24,792 nt of DNA from positions 1 to 24,792 of IMG/VR virus record IMGVR_UViG_3300018481_001304; one strand, written 5' to 3'. Numbering within the stretch: the stretch's first letter is position 1; each line of letters starts with the position of its first letter. Below, one piece after another: positions 22,639 to 24,792 of this stretch. Below the pieces are notes generated by a model. The model did not search any database, was not told the DNA's origin, and worked only from the letters and a program-made list of their open reading frames with translations. The position numbers were made by a program, and so were the translations under genes. Origin of the DNA: a virus.

Positions 22639-24792
22639 ATGTCTCAATTCCAATTAAACATAAAACGCTCTGGCGTAATAATAGCTACTGTTGAGATCGA
22701 TGAAAACACTGTTTTCAATCAGGAATGGATGGGGGTTGAAAAGATTACTTCAACCTTCACTTTATCTAATCCTATTGATATTCGGGTTAACGATTATATT
22801 GAGTTTTTGGGTGAAAAATACACCATTAAAAACGGCATTCCATGTGATCAGTCTAATGGCTCAACATTCAAGTATAATGTTGAGTTTTTTAGCCCAACAT
22901 ATTACTTGTATAACGTGCCGATGATGCATTTAGATCGTGTTAAGTTTTCGTATGTGGGTACGCCGTTGGAAGTACTTTCTTTAATTATAGAAAATTTAAA
23001 CAATGAAGAAGCTGGCTGGAGTATCGGGGATTGTTCTTTGATTTCCGAGCCAGAAACCTTCAATTTTGATCAGCAAAGCTGTAGAACTGCATTAACCACT
23101 TTGGCCGAAACATTTAAACTGGAATATAAAGTTAAAGGCAAAAAGATTTATTTGCTTGAAAAATTAGGCGAAACGCAAAATATCGTTTTGAAGTATGGCC
23201 GTGGTTATGGCCTTATCAATGCGGCACGGCAGGCGGTTGATCGGGAATATGCAACTGTTTGGCGTTTTTATGGCGGATCAACAAATTTGCCGGAAGGTTA
23301 TCGAAATAGCATGGATAGGATTGCTTTAGATTCTCCCTATTTATTAAACGATGATATTTATGGCCGAAAACATGGAAGTGTGATTTTTGAAGATGTTTTT
23401 CCGCGCCGTACAGGTTCGGTAACAGCTATTGACGGGTTAAATGCAGTTATTGATAATACTTTAGATTTTGATCTAAATATTCAGTCAATAAGTGACGGCG
23501 GCGCTAAAATCGTTTTTAAATCAGGTGAATTAAGCGGAGGTGAATTTGTAATTAAATCTTATAACCCAACTACCAAAAAGATTACGTTTGGAGATAGGAA
23601 GGATGAAACAACGGGTTACGTTACCCCTAATGCAAGCTTTACCGCTGCTGTAGGCGATAAATATACTTTGATGGGTATAATCATGCCGCAAACGTATGTT
23701 GATGCTGCTGAAGCAGAGGTATTGGCGTTGGGAACTGAGCATGCAAAAGCAAATAGTTTCCCGCCAGTGGCATTCCCTTTAAATATCGATGAAAAATTTA
23801 TTCGCGATATGCAACTTATTTATAAAATAGTTGCTGGCGATTATGTTTACGTTATTTCTGAAGCTTTGGGTATTAACACTAAAATAAGAATGCAGTCAAT
23901 TTCTTATCCTTTAGTTAATCCAGCCAATATCGCTGGTGTAGTGTCTGATGTTGCGCAATACTCCACAGTTGAAAAACTAAAAAAAGATGTTATTCAAAAC
24001 AAAAAAGAAACGGCAAAAAGCGTAGCTGTTGCGCTTTATGCCCGTCAATTGGCTGATGAAATAAGTAACGCCGCTATTTTAAATCAATTTCAGCGCACTT
24101 ATGTTGGCGATCAGGCTATTTTAACAGGGGCATTCGTTGCTGGCAATCCTGAAGCTGGTGCGGTTGCGGGCATCAATGGCGCGGAAAACGATCCTGAAAC
24201 TATTCGTTTTTGGGCTGGCTCATCATTCGCGGATAAGGAAAATGCCCCTTTTAGAGTTTCGCAACGTGGAGATGTTGTAATGCGTAATGCTACACTTCAA
24301 TCATCTGCCGCTGGAAAGCGTATCGAAATAAATAGCAAAGAAAATAATTTAAGATTTTATGATGAAGCTGGCAATACGCTTATTGATTTTGATGATAATA
24401 GTGCCTTAGAGGGTATTTCGATTACGCCTAATGATCCGCCGTCACCGCCTACGCTTCATTTTACTTATGGCCCTGGTATAAGGGTTGGTAACTTTGATAA
24501 TAACTTAGGCGGTTCGTCAATTAGTCGAAAAGGCTTCTTTTCAAACGGAGTAATTGAGTGCAGGGATATCGCAACCGAACAAGTTGTTTTTAAAGTTGAG
24601 AATGGCAATATTATGCTTGCTGGCAACATCGTTATGGCTGGTGCTATCCAGATATCAGATACTACTTCGGGTGGTATAACGATGGGTGAAGAACCTGGAT
24701 TAAGCACAGTTTATGATGTTCGTGTTGGCGGGGATTCTTTTGTGAGATTAAAGTGGGTTAAAGGCATTTTGGTCGGTATTACTCCTCGATAG
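22639..24792 (+). CDS. Tail hub / tail-associated protein (Tal-like)
   Basis: A 717-aa protein whose stop is the last codon of the window. N-terminal ~1-250: strands 'VIIATVEIDENTVFNQEWMG', 'DYIEFLGEKYTIKNGIP', 'VEFFSPTYYLYNVPMMHLDR' and 'TALTTLAETFKLEYKVKGK', the pattern of gp27/gpD-like hub domains of Tal proteins. The middle has a beta-rich insertion (NTLDFDLNIQSISDG...) and a helix region near 455-480 (KKDVIQNKKETAKSVAVALY). The C-terminal part repeats 'DVVMRNATLQSSAAGKRIEI' type beta units, common in phage host-specificity proteins. It closes the tail tip with Dit and fibre. No peptidase motif is obvious. Called from layout and position. Confidence 0.68.
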   Translation: MSQFQLNIKRSGVIIATVEIDENTVFNQEWMGVEKITSTFTLSNPIDIRVNDYIEFLGEKYTIKNGIPCDQSNGSTFKYNVEFFSPTYYLYNVPMMHLDRVKFSYVGTPLEVLSLIIENLNNEEAGWSIGDCSLISEPETFNFDQQSCRTALTTLAETFKLEYKVKGKKIYLLEKLGETQNIVLKYGRGYGLINAARQAVDREYATVWRFYGGSTNLPEGYRNSMDRIALDSPYLLNDDIYGRKHGSVIFEDVFPRRTGSVTAIDGLNAVIDNTLDFDLNIQSISDGGAKIVFKSGELSGGEFVIKSYNPTTKKITFGDRKDETTGYVTPNASFTAAVGDKYTLMGIIMPQTYVDAAEAEVLALGTEHAKANSFPPVAFPLNIDEKFIRDMQLIYKIVAGDYVYVISEALGINTKIRMQSISYPLVNPANIAGVVSDVAQYSTVEKLKKDVIQNKKETAKSVAVALYARQLADEISNAAILNQFQRTYVGDQAILTGAFVAGNPEAGAVAGINGAENDPETIRFWAGSSFADKENAPFRVSQRGDVVMRNATLQSSAAGKRIEINSKENNLRFYDEAGNTLIDFDDNSALEGISITPNDPPSPPTLHFTYGPGIRVGNFDNNLGGSSISRKGFFSNGVIECRDIATEQVVFKVENGNIMLAGNIVMAGAIQISDTTSGGITMGEEPGLSTVYDVRVGGDSFVRLKWVKGILVGITPR

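Noticed and set aside
13877-24792. Contractile (Mu-like, R-type) tail
   Set aside because: No sheath, baseplate wedge or spike genes; tube, tape measure, Dit, hub order is siphovirus-like.
1-24792. Retron, diversity-generating retroelement, tRNA or rRNA genes
   Set aside because: No reverse transcriptase motifs, no variable-repeat pair near the fibre gene, and no tRNA or rRNA sequence that I could recognise.

Overview
The window reads as most of a Mu-like transposable prophage from a Bacteroidetes host, probably a Sphingobacteriales relative. The host call rests on TTTG / TAnnTTTG promoter elements, weak Shine-Dalgarno sites, moderate AT richness and the style of the proteins; it is inference, not a database match. 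It begins exactly at the stop codon of a leftward repressor gene and ends exactly at the stop codon of a tail gene. No host flank and no prophage ends are visible.

Layout. (1) Switch, 1-1276: an S24/LexA-type self-cleaving repressor on the minus strand, a repeat-containing operator/promoter, and a small divergent putative DNA-binding protein. (2) Early operon on the plus strand, about 1276-8346: DDE transposase (MuA-like), MuB-like AAA ATPase, a small Cys protein, a DnaA-domain-IV-like protein, a DUF3164-like protein, a RecA-fold ATPase, a DnaT/helicase-loader-like protein and a GemA/Gp16-like protein. (3) An exported protein gene with a homopolymer frameshift (8359-8863), then a 102-aa HTH-like protein with its own promoter, ending in a strong bidirectional terminator. 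(4) A leftward head block, 9308-11501: an intact tail-terminator-like gene, a broken DUF935-type portal, an intact DUF1320/gp36-like connector gene, and a chimera of terminase small and large subunits. (5) A divergent promoter region, 11502-11666, with two mirror-image copies of one control element. (6) A rightward late operon: truncated prohead protease, holin, endolysin, a predicted unimolecular spanin, a small protein, tail tube, tail chaperone with a -1 slippery site, a 1349-aa tape measure, a Dit-like protein, a tail fibre with an SGNH esterase domain, and a tail hub.

The most interesting point is the pattern of damage. Terminase, portal and protease are each truncated, fused or frameshifted, and no major capsid gene is recognisable. 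The repressor, transposition, lysis and tail genes are all open and full length. The element therefore should not build a DNA-filled capsid, but could in principle make and release flexible, non-contractile tails after repressor cleavage. That is the gene content of an F-type tailocin attached to a working transposition module. A simpler alternative is a prophage that decayed first in its head genes. A second notable point is the mirrored late-promoter element, which suggests one activator drives both late operons; the 102-aa protein encoded just before the late region is the best candidate.
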